In this document: positions 6,913-16,043 of the stretch, piece by piece
Position numbering within the stretch: position 1 is the first letter of the stretch
Layout: every line of letters begins with the position of its first letter
Source of the DNA: a virus
IMG/VR virus record: IMGVR_UViG_3300032220_001580
Location: 1-23,797 of that record
DNA: 23,797 nucleotides
Strand: one strand, 5' to 3'
The notes under the pieces: model-generated
Told to the model about the DNA's origin: nothing
The model's input: only the letters and a program-made list of their open reading frames with translations
Database searches by the model: none
Position numbers and translations under genes: made by a program

Positions 6913-8145
6913 ATGGCTGTTGACCCAAAAGAGAATGTCACAAGACAGAACATACCACAAGACCCAAGAAATCCTAAAGATCATCTTGATAGTGGTTATG
7001 AAAACCAGCCAAGCTTAGATTTCACTATCCCTCCAGTTGGTATAGAAGATATCGATTTTGCCATTCATCGTTTATTTGATAAGACTATTGGTTTTAATAC
7101 TTTCATGGTGAGCGCCGCAAAAGGTCCGCAAAATGTAAAGAAACCATATGTTATCTTTGCTACCGGTGAAAGATTTGCTCTTGCAAAACGTCTTAAACCA
7201 CCAAGAGATAAAAATAAAGTCCTTATTCTTCCAGCTATATCCATTCGTAGGACCGCTATAGAACAAGCTCCTGATGATATTACCGGTAGAGGCATGAACC
7301 AATATACTGGGGTTATAACAATAAAAAGAAAATTAGCTCCAGAAGATAGAGATTATCAAAACCTTGTTAACAAACAAGGATTAAAGAACTTACAAAGCGT
7401 TCTTTCTGGATTACCAGCTTCTAATAGACCTACCGGCGATGATAAAAATGAATTGGAAGTTGTTCAAGGTGGATTGTTACAAAATAGACTATCTGCAAAT
7501 AACATATATGAGATAATAACAATTCCGCAGCCACAGTTTTTTACTGCGAAGTATGAAGTTGTGTTTTGGACGAATTATACCCAACACATGACATATCTTA
7601 TTCAAACATATATGACCTCTTTTCTTCCACAGTTTAGAGGGCATAAATTAGAAACCGATAAAGGTTATTGGTTTCTTGCATACACAGAAGACAGTTTCTC
7701 CAATGGAGAAAACATCGATCAGTTTGAAGGTGAGGAGCGTCTTATAAAATATACCTTTAATATTAACGTTAAAGGTTATTTATTGGCTGCTCAAGCGCCT
7801 ACAAATGCTGTTCCTGTAAGACGTTGGATTAGTTGTCCAAACATCGTATTTGATATGAGTATTGCTGGAGATATACAACCAAAAGACGTTTTGGAAAGAC
7901 CTCCAATCAAAGATACTCCTAATGACGGTTTTACATTAACAGATATCGATATGGACCCCGTAACAAAACAAACTCCTACAACAAAACAGAAGTTTATGGT
8001 CAATAAAACAATATTTGATGCATCAACAGGAAAGAAAAGAAAGAAATACGTATCTATCTTAGATACCAATCAAAAAAAGGGGGAGACTGTTTTCGCCGCC
8101 TCAGATATTGAAACCTTGGAAGAATATTTAATATCATCCAAATAA
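6913..8145 (+). CDS. Tail terminator, T4 gp15-like
   Basis: Encodes 410 residues, longer than T4 gp15 (272). The core, about residues 195-295, has PQPQFFTAKYEVVFWTNYTQ, then a helix (HMTYLIQTYMTSFLPQFRG), then TDKGYWFLAYTEDSF and EERLIKYTFNINVKGYL. This is the tail terminator/gp15 layout: a strand, an amphipathic helix that packs in the hexameric ring, and a closing strand ending near 'V.GY'. Gp15 caps the finished sheath and tube and binds the neck. Extra length lies in the N-terminus (Pro-rich, probably disordered, about residues 1-40), an inserted loop and a C-terminal extension after about 300. Its position between gp14-like and sheath genes fits. Confidence 0.75.
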   Translation: MAVDPKENVTRQNIPQDPRNPKDHLDSGYENQPSLDFTIPPVGIEDIDFAIHRLFDKTIGFNTFMVSAAKGPQNVKKPYVIFATGERFALAKRLKPPRDKNKVLILPAISIRRTAIEQAPDDITGRGMNQYTGVITIKRKLAPEDRDYQNLVNKQGLKNLQSVLSGLPASNRPTGDDKNELEVVQGGLLQNRLSANNIYEIITIPQPQFFTAKYEVVFWTNYTQHMTYLIQTYMTSFLPQFRGHKLETDKGYWFLAYTEDSFSNGENIDQFEGEERLIKYTFNINVKGYLLAAQAPTNAVPVRRWISCPNIVFDMSIAGDIQPKDVLERPPIKDTPNDGFTLTDIDMDPVTKQTPTTKQKFMVNKTIFDASTGKKRKKYVSILDTNQKKGETVFAASDIETLEEYLISSK

Positions 8146-8228
8146 ACAGGAAATAGTAGAGCAGATGCCCCTAATTAGAAAAAGAAAAAGGCAAAAAGCT
8201 CGTATCTAAGATAAGAAGGATAAAATCA

Positions 8229-11200
8229 ATGCCGCAACAACTTTTTAATTTCCCAGGCTTTTTTGATCGTGAAATCGATCTAACCGCACGAACCGCCGGA
8301 CCTGTTGGTATACCAGCAGGTTTAATTGGCGCAGTCCAAAAAGGACCGGCGTTCGTTCCATACACACTTGGATCATTTAATGATTTCGTAACGAAGTTTG
8401 GTGGCTATGATCCAAAGTTACCAGCCCCATATGCGGCAGATAAATTTTTACAAAACCGGAATGCGCTTACATTCGTAAGAGTATTGGGAGCTGGCGCAAA
8501 TGTAACTGCTGCTGATATATCTGCAACAGATACGGCTGGCATTGTTAAAAGCGCCGGATTTAAATTAAGCGGCACGGTTGCAACAAATACAGGTGCTCGG
8601 GCGCATGGTGCGGTGCAGTTCTTGGCAGCACGCCATCAACTACAAGCAAATCAAGGCATTGGTTTCCCAATGTTTACTGATAATGATAGCTTTGCCGACG
8701 CCGCCGATGGTTCTGGATTTGTTAATCTTATTCGTGGTGTAATATTTGCAGCATCTGGTTCCCGGATTATGATCATGTCTGGTTCTGGCGAAACGTTTAA
8801 CCCACTTCTTGATGACGTTGCCGTTTATTCTACTCCAGCAGACAGTGAAGAACCATATTTCAAGATTGTAATCTCTACTTCTCTTGGTTCAACCTTTGGA
8901 AGCGCAGATGGATTAGCCGGGATTAGAATTCTATCTGCTTCCTTCAATCCAACATCCGATCTCTACTTTGCAAAGCTTCTTAACACAGATCCAGCAAAGT
9001 TTGAACAAGAACAACATTATGTTTATGCAGATTTTGCAGTAGACGATGAAGTTGCAACAGTCATTCAAAATACGGTATCTGGCGTTCTAATCGCTTCTGG
9101 TTCTGGCAATACTTCTGCTACATCAGGTTTGTCTTCAACTCGATTCATTGAGCTCTTTGGACGTTTTGACACACGTTTTAAAACGCCAAAAACACCAAGC
9201 TTCATTTCTCAACCATATGGTTCAACAGAATATAATCTATTCCACATTGAAGCCATTGATGATGGCGTATATTCAAATGATAAGATTAAAATTTCTATTC
9301 AAAATATTATTGCCTCTACCAATCCAACAAATCCATATGGTTCATTCACATTAACGGTTCGTCAATTTGGAGATACGGATTATAATCAAGCTGTTATTGA
9401 GCAATTCAATGATCTTACCCTTGATCCAGAAAGTGACAAATATATCGCCAAAGTTATTGGCGATGCAAAGGCATATTATAACTTTGACGTAGAAGATCCA
9501 AATGATCGACGCATCATTCGTTCTGGCAAATATCCAAATATGTCAAACTACATTCGTGTAGTTATGAATGAGATGGTAGAACAAAAGATGGTTCCTGGAA
9601 CCGTGCTACCATTCGGTTTCCGTGGTCCTCAACTATTAAATACAAATCCATTATTAACAGATGTAAGTTCTTCAACGGCAACAGACATTCGTCTTGCAGG
9701 AAGCGGTTCTGCTAATACGTTTGGTCTTAATGGTGCAATAGTTCCACCAATCCCATACCGTTTCAGAGTAACACGAGGCGCTGTTACTGGAAGTGGTCTT
9801 GTAACTCTACCAGGGGCACAAGAGATTACAGATGGAAGACTATATTGGGGCGTTAAGTTTGAACGTAACAACAATAACGTTCTTAATACTAATATTAACG
9901 GTGAGCTTAACAACATCATTCCATCCTTCACAAGATTTGCTGGCATTGAAAAGCTTGACGTTCTTGTGACCGGTTCTTCAACGGACGATTTTAATGATAA
10001 TAAGTTTACTCTTGCAAGAGTAGCTATTGGAACAACTGGATTTGCATTCCTTACATCATCTGTTGGAACTCAAATGAAGAATGCTGTATATGTTCGTAAT
10101 GGAGTAGTTGATCCTTCTGACTATACAGTAACCGGAAGTTGTGTTTCTGGCAGTCAACTTACTTTTGCAAGTCTTGTTCATAGCGGCACGCAACCAATCC
10201 AATTCAATAGATTTAATAACTTTGCCAAATACACAGTATTCATGTATGGTGGATTTGACGGTGTAAATCTTCTTGACCCACACGCACAAAATTTTGATGA
10301 TCGTTCTACTTCAACAGAAAATGGCATTGGCGGTTATGGCGGTGCAAATGCGAATTATGATAGCCCAGGATTTAATTTCAATCAAAATGGAGTTGGATTT
10401 GCAAATAACCAAATATATTCTTACAAAGTAGCTACAACTATTATTACAGATCCAATTGCTTCAAATATAAATCTATTGGCAATCCCAGGTCAACGTGAAC
10501 CATTTGTAACTGATTATGCTTCTGATGCCGCTGCTGGATTTGGTTTAGCTCTATATTCTATGGATATTCCAAATTACAACTCTGATGGTGATAGAATATT
10601 TGATGGAACAACAACTGGAACTGGAAGTTACATTAACGTTCAAAATACGGCAGATCAATTTGACAGCCGTGCAATAAACAATGATTTCGTTGCCGCATAT
10701 TTCCCAGATGTTGTCATGACAGATCCAGCAAGCGGGAAAAGAATTACGGTTCCAGCTTCCGTTGCTTCTCTTGCTGCAATCGCTTATAATGACAAGGTCG
10801 CTTATCCATGGTTTGCTCCAGCCGGATTTAACCGTGCTGCACTCAACTTCGTATCTCTTACAAGAACAAGAGTAAATCAGAATGAACGTGAGAAGCTATA
10901 TCAAGTAAGAATTAATCCAATCGTCAAGTTCCCAAATGAAGGTTACGTAATCTTTGCACAAAAGACGCTTAATGCTGAGAAGTCTTCTCTTGAGAGCATT
11001 AATGTTCAGCGCATGGTTATGGATGTTCAACGTCAAGTTATCGATATTGGAAATAGATTAATCTGGGAGCAACTAACTCCAGCTCTTTATCAAGATTTCG
11101 TTGCTAAAGTTTCTCCAGTATTAGCTTTGGTCCAATCCAGAGGTGGTTTGAGACAGTTCAAGGTTGTATGTGATGCAACTAATAACACAGAACTTGATCG

Positions 11201-11306
11201 TGAGAACAATAGAATGAATGCTAAGATTTACTTACTACCAGTTAAGGCAGTTGAGTTTATCGCAGTTGACTTTATTATCACCAGAGCAGGCGTTCAATTC
11301 GGCTGA
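8229..11306 (+). CDS. Tail sheath protein, first paralogue
   Basis: Encodes 1025 residues, much longer than T4 gp18 (659). The N-terminus carries the sheath signature GIPAGLIGAVQKGPAFVPYT with NDFVTKFGGYD and FVRVLGAG (residues about 27-95). The conserved C-terminal domain, about 850-1025, contains AYPWFAPAGFNR, INPIVKF, EGYVIFAQKTL, a long helix (QRMVMDVQRQVIDIGNRLIW) and an exit strand VEFIAVDFIITRAG; in sheath proteins this domain donates and receives the strands that knit neighbouring subunits. The Gly/Ser/Thr-rich middle is an expanded surface region. AAGGA at 8216-8220 gives a good ribosome binding site. The next gene is a clear paralogue. By family, six subunits per ring surround the tube and contract to drive the tube through the envelope. 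Confidence 0.95.
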   Translation: MPQQLFNFPGFFDREIDLTARTAGPVGIPAGLIGAVQKGPAFVPYTLGSFNDFVTKFGGYDPKLPAPYAADKFLQNRNALTFVRVLGAGANVTAADISATDTAGIVKSAGFKLSGTVATNTGARAHGAVQFLAARHQLQANQGIGFPMFTDNDSFADAADGSGFVNLIRGVIFAASGSRIMIMSGSGETFNPLLDDVAVYSTPADSEEPYFKIVISTSLGSTFGSADGLAGIRILSASFNPTSDLYFAKLLNTDPAKFEQEQHYVYADFAVDDEVATVIQNTVSGVLIASGSGNTSATSGLSSTRFIELFGRFDTRFKTPKTPSFISQPYGSTEYNLFHIEAIDDGVYSNDKIKISIQNIIASTNPTNPYGSFTLTVRQFGDTDYNQAVIEQFNDLTLDPESDKYIAKVIGDAKAYYNFDVEDPNDRRIIRSGKYPNMSNYIRVVMNEMVEQKMVPGTVLPFGFRGPQLLNTNPLLTDVSSSTATDIRLAGSGSANTFGLNGAIVPPIPYRFRVTRGAVTGSGLVTLPGAQEITDGRLYWGVKFERNNNNVLNTNINGELNNIIPSFTRFAGIEKLDVLVTGSSTDDFNDNKFTLARVAIGTTGFAFLTSSVGTQMKNAVYVRNGVVDPSDYTVTGSCVSGSQLTFASLVHSGTQPIQFNRFNNFAKYTVFMYGGFDGVNLLDPHAQNFDDRSTSTENGIGGYGGANANYDSPGFNFNQNGVGFANNQIYSYKVATTIITDPIASNINLLAIPGQREPFVTDYASDAAAGFGLALYSMDIPNYNSDGDRIFDGTTTGTGSYINVQNTADQFDSRAINNDFVAAYFPDVVMTDPASGKRITVPASVASLAAIAYNDKVAYPWFAPAGFNRAALNFVSLTRTRVNQNEREKLYQVRINPIVKFPNEGYVIFAQKTLNAEKSSLESINVQRMVMDVQRQVIDIGNRLIWEQLTPALYQDFVAKVSPVLALVQSRGGLRQFKVVCDATNNTELDRENNRMNAKIYLLPVKAVEFIAVDFIITRAGVQFG

Positions 11307-11355
11307 TAATAATAGTTAATACAAGAGAGTTTAATATAGAAAAGGCACAACAACA

Positions 11356-14340
11356 ATGACACAGATATCATTCAAATCAGCCGGTGTTTCAGCCAGAACA
11401 ATCGATCTAACAGGACCAACAGCAATACAACCATCCGGTATACCAGCAGGTATAATCGGCACGGCAATCGCTGGCCCAGCTTTCGTTCCTGTAACCTTAG
11501 CCACTACAAACGATTTTATAGCAACATTCGGAGAAACAACTAATGACATATATGTTGGTCCATTAGCTGTTTCTGAATGGTTAAGAAACGCTCAAGCTGC
11601 AACGTTTATTCGTGTTCTTGGTGCGGGTTCCGGCGCCGCCCGGCAGGTCAATTCTCCTCGTGGAAGGGTTGCTGGCGGTGGCTACGTAGTTGGCGAACAA
11701 CTTCCGGAAGGAGCAGGCGCTCTTGGTAACAATCCTTATGCTACTGTTGGTAATCCCCTCGGCAGAACATATTTCCTTGGCGCATTCATGAGCCAATATG
11801 AATTGCTTGGTGTAAATCCCGTTGTTAGTTCTTCGATATTTACAGATTCGGGTTTATCTGCTTCTGGTGTCCCAGTTGTTCGTGGTGTATTGTTTGCTGC
11901 CTCTGGAACTCAACTATTATTATCTTCTTCATTTGGCGGGGGCGTAGCACCAGCCGGTCACGTAACAGGCTCTGTCAATCTTCGAAACTCTCTTGAAGAA
12001 TTCGTCATGTTCGTATCCGGTCAAACCAATACGGATCCGATGTATAGAAATGTTATAACGGCTTCTTTTGATATTGATGCTCCAAATTATTTCGGAAACA
12101 TAATGAATAGAGATCCACTAAAGCTTGAACAGGCTGGTTACATGTTACAAACTGATTGGGTTATCCACCCATCATACGCAGTTGTAACTGGAGCTAACGT
12201 TATTAGCGGTTCTACCGAAGTATTGGCACTTAGAACATCTGGTTATGAAAACGTTGCATTCCTTATTACCGGTTCTCAAGCAAGAAATACTGGAACAACA
12301 ACGGCTCCAAACTATGAAAACTTTGAAGACCGTTATCGTTCACCAAAGAGTCCATGGATTATATCTCAAAAGTTCGGCGGCAAACCAGTTAATCTTTTCC
12401 GCATTCACTCTTTGGATGACGGTATATATGCAAACAATAAAGTTAAAATCTCAATTGAAAACATTGCGCCAAGCCTTTCTGACGTAAATCTTTATGGAAC
12501 ATTTGATCTTCTTGTAAGAGATTTTGCAGATAATGATAAAAAGAAAGTTGTTCTTGAAGCATATCGTGGATTATCACTTGATTCAACATCTCCAAACTAT
12601 ATTGCTCGTGTTATTGGTGATTATAATACTTTCTATAACTTTGATGCAAATGATGGAGATGCAAGATTAATCACTCTTGGAAACTATACGAATAACTCAA
12701 AATACATTCGTGTAGAGGTTGCTGATGCAGTAGATGCATCGGATGTTGATGCAACGGCTCTCCCAGTTGGTTTCCGTGGTCCAGCCCACTTAGTAACATC
12801 TGGTTCTGCTCCTCTTGCGGCGTTCAGCGCAGTTGGTCCAACTGGTTATACAGTCGCAAATCCATTCCAAAAGACTGTTCAAATCCCAGTTCCATTACGT
12901 GAGAACTTGGTTAGAGGCGAGTCTCCAAATACAGTAGCAGACAAGGGACTATATTGGGGCGTTCAATTTGAACGTAAAATAAACGCTCTTCAACCAAATG
13001 CAAGCACAATTCGTGAAACCAGCGTTGAAAGCTTTGCAGCTTACTTCCCAGACTTCCAACAAGACAGCGTTAACTTCGTAGTCATGGACAATGAAGGAGT
13101 TCTTGATACGGCAGCAAACGGAATTCTTGATGCTGACCGTTTCAATAACAACGGCTTCTCTCTTGAGAATGTTGAGATCGTAATAAACTCAACGACTGGA
13201 TTGGCTGATACTACGCAAGTAGTAGATTGGAGCTATGTAAGAAATGGAGCGATAACTCCAACTGTTACAACAAGAGCATTGACAGTAGCAGATCTTTCTG
13301 ACCCATCAACACGACAACTTGCCAAGTTCAATCTTTTCATCCAAGGCGGATTTGATGGTGTTAATATCTTCAACTATGATGAACGTTATTTGACAAACAA
13401 AGCAATCAATGAAGAACTTGATTACACTTCAAGACTTCTACAATTGGGACCAACTGTAATGGCATACAATACTGCACTTGATTTGATAGCTGATGCAACT
13501 GAAATTGATGTTCAAGCATTCATCGTTCCTGGTATTCGTAATCCAGTTATTACGGACAGAGCTTTGCAAATCGCTGAAGGTAGATTTGATGCCATCTATA
13601 TCATGGATATAGAAAAATATGATACAGTTAATATGCTTATCACAAGCAGTAATCAGGTTGAGTCTGTAAGATATACTGCTCTTAATTTCCGTGATCGTGG
13701 CATTAACAGCTCCTTTGGCGCTTGTTACTTCCCAGACGTAATAATGCAAGACGGCATCTCTAATACTCTTCGTGAAGTTCCATCTTCCGTTGTTGCTCTT
13801 GGAGCTTATTCTTTCAATGACTCGGTAGCATTCCCATGGTTTGCTCCAGCCGGCTTTGCAAGAGGCGCTCTTGCAACAACGGAGCGTTCAACTCTACAAC
13901 TATCCAGAACAAACATGGATGATCTCTATGAAGTTGATATCAATCCAATCGTATCCTTTGCAGGATCTGAAGGATTGGTAATCTGGGGTCAGAAGACAAT
14001 GTATGCACAACAATCTGCTCTTGATCGTGTAAACGTTCGTCGTCTACTTCTCTCCATCCGTAGACAAGTTCGTCAAGTTTCGAACAGAATTCTCTTCGAA
14101 CAAACTCTACCAGAGACGCTCGCACGTTTCTCACAGTTGGTTAACCCAATCCTACAAAGAGTTCAAAATCAACGTGGTGTTGATCGTTTCCTTGTTCGTA
14201 TCGATACATCTACAACAACTGAAGCAGACTTTGAGAACAAGACGATCCGTGGTAAGATTTACTTACAACCAACACGCACCCTCGAGTTCTTGTCTGTAGA
14301 CTTCGTAATCAACAACCCAAGCAACTTCGGTCAAGGTTGA
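11356..14340 (+). CDS. Tail sheath protein, second paralogue
   Basis: Encodes 994 residues and parallels the preceding sheath along its whole length: N-terminus SGIPAGIIGTAIAGPAFVPV with NDFIATFGE and FIRVLGAG; middle SPWIISQKFGGKPVNLFRIH followed by DDGIYANNKVKISIENI; GLYWGVQFERK; and C-terminus AFPWFAPAGF, INPIVSF, EGLVIWGQKTM, a helix (VRRLLLSIRRQVRQVSNRIL) and a final strand LEFLSVDFVINN. The two are well diverged, so the duplication is old and both copies look intact, without stops or frameshifts. It starts 49 nt after the first sheath with no terminator between, so the two are probably cotranscribed. Both may be built into one sheath or used in different regions of the tail. Confidence 0.95.
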   Translation: MTQISFKSAGVSARTIDLTGPTAIQPSGIPAGIIGTAIAGPAFVPVTLATTNDFIATFGETTNDIYVGPLAVSEWLRNAQAATFIRVLGAGSGAARQVNSPRGRVAGGGYVVGEQLPEGAGALGNNPYATVGNPLGRTYFLGAFMSQYELLGVNPVVSSSIFTDSGLSASGVPVVRGVLFAASGTQLLLSSSFGGGVAPAGHVTGSVNLRNSLEEFVMFVSGQTNTDPMYRNVITASFDIDAPNYFGNIMNRDPLKLEQAGYMLQTDWVIHPSYAVVTGANVISGSTEVLALRTSGYENVAFLITGSQARNTGTTTAPNYENFEDRYRSPKSPWIISQKFGGKPVNLFRIHSLDDGIYANNKVKISIENIAPSLSDVNLYGTFDLLVRDFADNDKKKVVLEAYRGLSLDSTSPNYIARVIGDYNTFYNFDANDGDARLITLGNYTNNSKYIRVEVADAVDASDVDATALPVGFRGPAHLVTSGSAPLAAFSAVGPTGYTVANPFQKTVQIPVPLRENLVRGESPNTVADKGLYWGVQFERKINALQPNASTIRETSVESFAAYFPDFQQDSVNFVVMDNEGVLDTAANGILDADRFNNNGFSLENVEIVINSTTGLADTTQVVDWSYVRNGAITPTVTTRALTVADLSDPSTRQLAKFNLFIQGGFDGVNIFNYDERYLTNKAINEELDYTSRLLQLGPTVMAYNTALDLIADATEIDVQAFIVPGIRNPVITDRALQIAEGRFDAIYIMDIEKYDTVNMLITSSNQVESVRYTALNFRDRGINSSFGACYFPDVIMQDGISNTLREVPSSVVALGAYSFNDSVAFPWFAPAGFARGALATTERSTLQLSRTNMDDLYEVDINPIVSFAGSEGLVIWGQKTMYAQQSALDRVNVRRLLLSIRRQVRQVSNRILFEQTLPETLARFSQLVNPILQRVQNQRGVDRFLVRIDTSTTTEADFENKTIRGKIYLQPTRTLEFLSVDFVINNPSNFGQG

Positions 14341-14364
14341 TATATTATCTAATAGGCATATAAA

Positions 14365-15069
14365 ATGAAAATTACATTAGAACAACTTAAACGTTTAATT
14401 CGTGAAGCTACTGAAGACGTTGACCGTGTTAAACCATATTCGGCGGCTGAATTATTGAAAGCTTTAGAAGATGCTCCTGACGAAGCTTTTGATGATGAAC
14501 CAAAAGAAGAAGGTGAAGAAGAAGACGTTGAAGATTATCATGATCCACGTCCTGGTGATTTTGCCCGCAGAAGACTTGAAGAGGGTGCCATAAGACTTGT
14601 TTATACAAATCATGGTATTCTTACAGAAGAACATGTTCGTGAACTAAAAGAATACGGATATGAAATGGAAGAATGTGGTTCTTGGGAAGTTGAAGGACCA
14701 AGCATGAGAACTCATCATGATGAGCCGGTAGCTAAAGTTGTTATTCTCGGTCCAGGACAAGAAGATGTGATTGAAGAAGGTGACACATCATCTCCTTCTG
14801 TTGGCGGTTCTGGACCTGGAACACAAGTAGCCGTAGGAATGCCAAGTGGTCCCGGAGGAGCTCCTTCACCATCTGGCGCTGCTGTGGTAGCAGAACGCTT
14901 TAATCGTCATGCAGAAGCTTTATTAGAAGCCTGGTTGGAAGAAGAACTTCATGGCGACCAAGATAAGCTTGATTTAGACGATGATGGTGAGATTGAAGCA
15001 AGTGATCTTGCGATGTTGCGCCATGGATTAACTGACAAACAAGTTGGCGAAGACAGAAAACGTAGCTGA
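14365..15069 (+). CDS. Tagged acidic protein with an EF-hand-type loop
   Basis: Encodes 234 residues. Residues 3-18 (ITLEQLKRLIREATED) are a copy of the shared N-terminal segment, with (L/I)-x-E at I12-R13-E14. An acidic stretch follows (40-58), then a possible small alpha/beta unit (75-130), then a Gly/Pro/Ser-rich linker (140-172) and a C-terminal helical region. Residues 203-214, DLDDDGEIEASD, form a canonical 12-residue calcium-binding loop (Asp203, Asp205, Asp207, Gly208, Ile210, Asp214), as in EF-hand and dockerin modules; only one loop is present. It lies between sheath and tube genes, so it is made with the tail, yet the tag suggests another destination. Family not recognised. Confidence 0.75.
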   Translation: MKITLEQLKRLIREATEDVDRVKPYSAAELLKALEDAPDEAFDDEPKEEGEEEDVEDYHDPRPGDFARRRLEEGAIRLVYTNHGILTEEHVRELKEYGYEMEECGSWEVEGPSMRTHHDEPVAKVVILGPGQEDVIEEGDTSSPSVGGSGPGTQVAVGMPSGPGGAPSPSGAAVVAERFNRHAEALLEAWLEEELHGDQDKLDLDDDGEIEASDLAMLRHGLTDKQVGEDRKRS

Positions 15070-15095
15070 AGTTTAAGAAAATCAGATTTCAAATA

Positions 15096-15102
15096 TATTT
15101 AT
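15096..15102 (+). promoter_or_regulatory. TATTTAT element upstream of the tail tube gene
   Basis: TATTTAT 24 nt before the tube ATG leaves room for a short leader carrying AAAAGGG (15111-15117), a fair ribosome binding site. If the element is a late-promoter box this would be a dedicated promoter for a highly expressed gene, which also has its own terminator. Confidence 0.3.
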
Positions 15103-15126
15103 TATTAAGAAAAAGGGTAAAAGATT

Positions 15127-15615
15127 ATGGCCGACACACTATCAGTAACAGATATGTTACCAACAAAGTTTGAACCACTTATTAAAAGACGGTTCGTATT
15201 TGCTATTGAAGGAGTAGATGCATTCTTAATCAAGTCTGCTGCACGTCCACAAATGACATTTGATGAAGTTACTATTCCATGGATCAATAGCACACGTTAC
15301 CTCGCTGGTAAGGGCACATGGGGAGAAATGAGCGTTACGCTTTATGACCCAATTGCTCCATCTGGTGCTCAACAAGTAATGGAATGGATCCGCACGTGCT
15401 TTGAAAGCGTTTCTGGTCGTGCAGGTTATGCCGATTTCTATAAGCGTGACATTCAAATCAAGATGCTTGATCCTGTTGGAACGGTAGTTCAGCTTTGGGA
15501 CGTTAAGGGTGCTTGGTGTAAATCTGCCAATTTCGGTGAAATGGCTTATGATGGTAACGACCCAGCAGATATTCAGCTTTCTATTCGCTTCGATAACTGC
15601 GTTCTTCAATTCTGA
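15127..15615 (+). CDS. Tail tube protein, T4 gp19-like
   Basis: Encodes 162 residues, almost the length of T4 gp19 (163). Recognisable family features are an N-terminal strand (RRFVFAIEGVDAFLIKSAAR), PQMTFDEVTIPWIN, then YLAGKGTWGEMSVTLYDP, a helix (SGAQQVMEWIRTCFE), YKRDIQIKMLDPVG and the closing KGAWCKSANFGEMAYDGND with IQLSIRFDNCVLQF. Hexamers stack to form the rigid inner tube that the sheath drives through the envelope. Only one tube gene is seen, although there are two sheath genes. It is followed by a terminator. Confidence 0.95.
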   Translation: MADTLSVTDMLPTKFEPLIKRRFVFAIEGVDAFLIKSAARPQMTFDEVTIPWINSTRYLAGKGTWGEMSVTLYDPIAPSGAQQVMEWIRTCFESVSGRAGYADFYKRDIQIKMLDPVGTVVQLWDVKGAWCKSANFGEMAYDGNDPADIQLSIRFDNCVLQF

Positions 15616-15641
15616 TTACAAATACAGTTATCCTTTCGTAG

Positions 15642-15671
15642 AAAACCTGGGAGAGTTCTCCTGGGTTTTTC
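15642..15671 (+). terminator. Intrinsic terminator after the tail tube gene
   Basis: AAACCTGGGAG (15643-15653) and CTCCTGGGTTT (15658-15668) pair over 11 positions with two G-U pairs around an AGTT loop, followed by TTTTT to 15670. It ends the sheath-to-tube transcription unit 27 nt after the tube stop. Confidence 0.85.
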
Positions 15672-15678
15672 TATTTAT
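15672..15678 (+). promoter_or_regulatory. TATTTAT element between terminator and next gene
   Basis: Directly after the terminator and 5 nt before the ATG at 15684. A promoter is expected here because the terminator separates the next gene from the upstream unit. Third instance of the heptamer 4-5 nt from a start codon that lacks a ribosome binding site. Confidence 0.35.
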
Positions 15679-15683
15679 AGCAT

Positions 15684-16043
15684 ATGGATATGATAGAACA
15701 ATCAATGAAACAATATGAGCGTATTCGTAAAGGATATCCTCGGTTATTCACAGACGCTCAAAAGATTGCAAAGCTCATTATAAAAGCCTCTAAAAAGGAT
15801 TTTGAGCCCATTAAAACTTGGCGCTACCTACAGAGGTTGAAGCAAATAGAAAGCCGTAAAAAGGGTTATAGCCCGGTTCCTGATATGGTTATTAACATCT
15901 TCTTTGATGCGAAGTTAACTCGTGATGAAGAACGTGCGAAGATAAAACAATATTATTTAGACGTTATAAGAGCTGGACAAAAAGATATTAACGATATGTC
16001 TTTAATAAAAGAATATATTCATCATATCTTAAAAGAACTTTGA
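15684..16043 (+). CDS. Small basic protein with the shared tag at its C-terminus
   Basis: Encodes 119 residues, helical and basic (for example MKQYERIRKGYPRLF and KAKLIIKASKKDF-like stretches around residues 8-40). The final 15 residues, MSLIKEYIHHILKEL (105-119), match the N-terminal segment of other proteins in the window, with (L/I)-x-E at L116-K117-E118, one residue from the end. The same tag at the opposite terminus argues that it is a transferable element and not part of a fold. The ATG two codons later (15690) is an alternative start. The family is not recognised. A strong terminator separates it from the tube gene, and the gp26-like gene follows after 74 nt. Confidence 0.7.
   Translation: MDMIEQSMKQYERIRKGYPRLFTDAQKIAKLIIKASKKDFEPIKTWRYLQRLKQIESRKKGYSPVPDMVINIFFDAKLTRDEERAKIKQYYLDVIRAGQKDINDMSLIKEYIHHILKEL

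Noticed and set aside
8203-8213. Short palindrome TATCTAAGATA before the first sheath gene
   Set aside because: Short and AT-rich, expected by chance; it has no second copy at the other sheath gene.
9629-9946. Minus-strand 105-residue frame opposite the first sheath gene
   Set aside because: Fully inside a well-supported sheath coding region; composition is what the antisense of Ser/Thr/Gly codons gives.
15226-15609. Minus-strand 127-residue frame opposite the tail tube gene
   Set aside because: The tube protein on the + strand is unmistakable; the antisense frame has no start context or recognisable fold.
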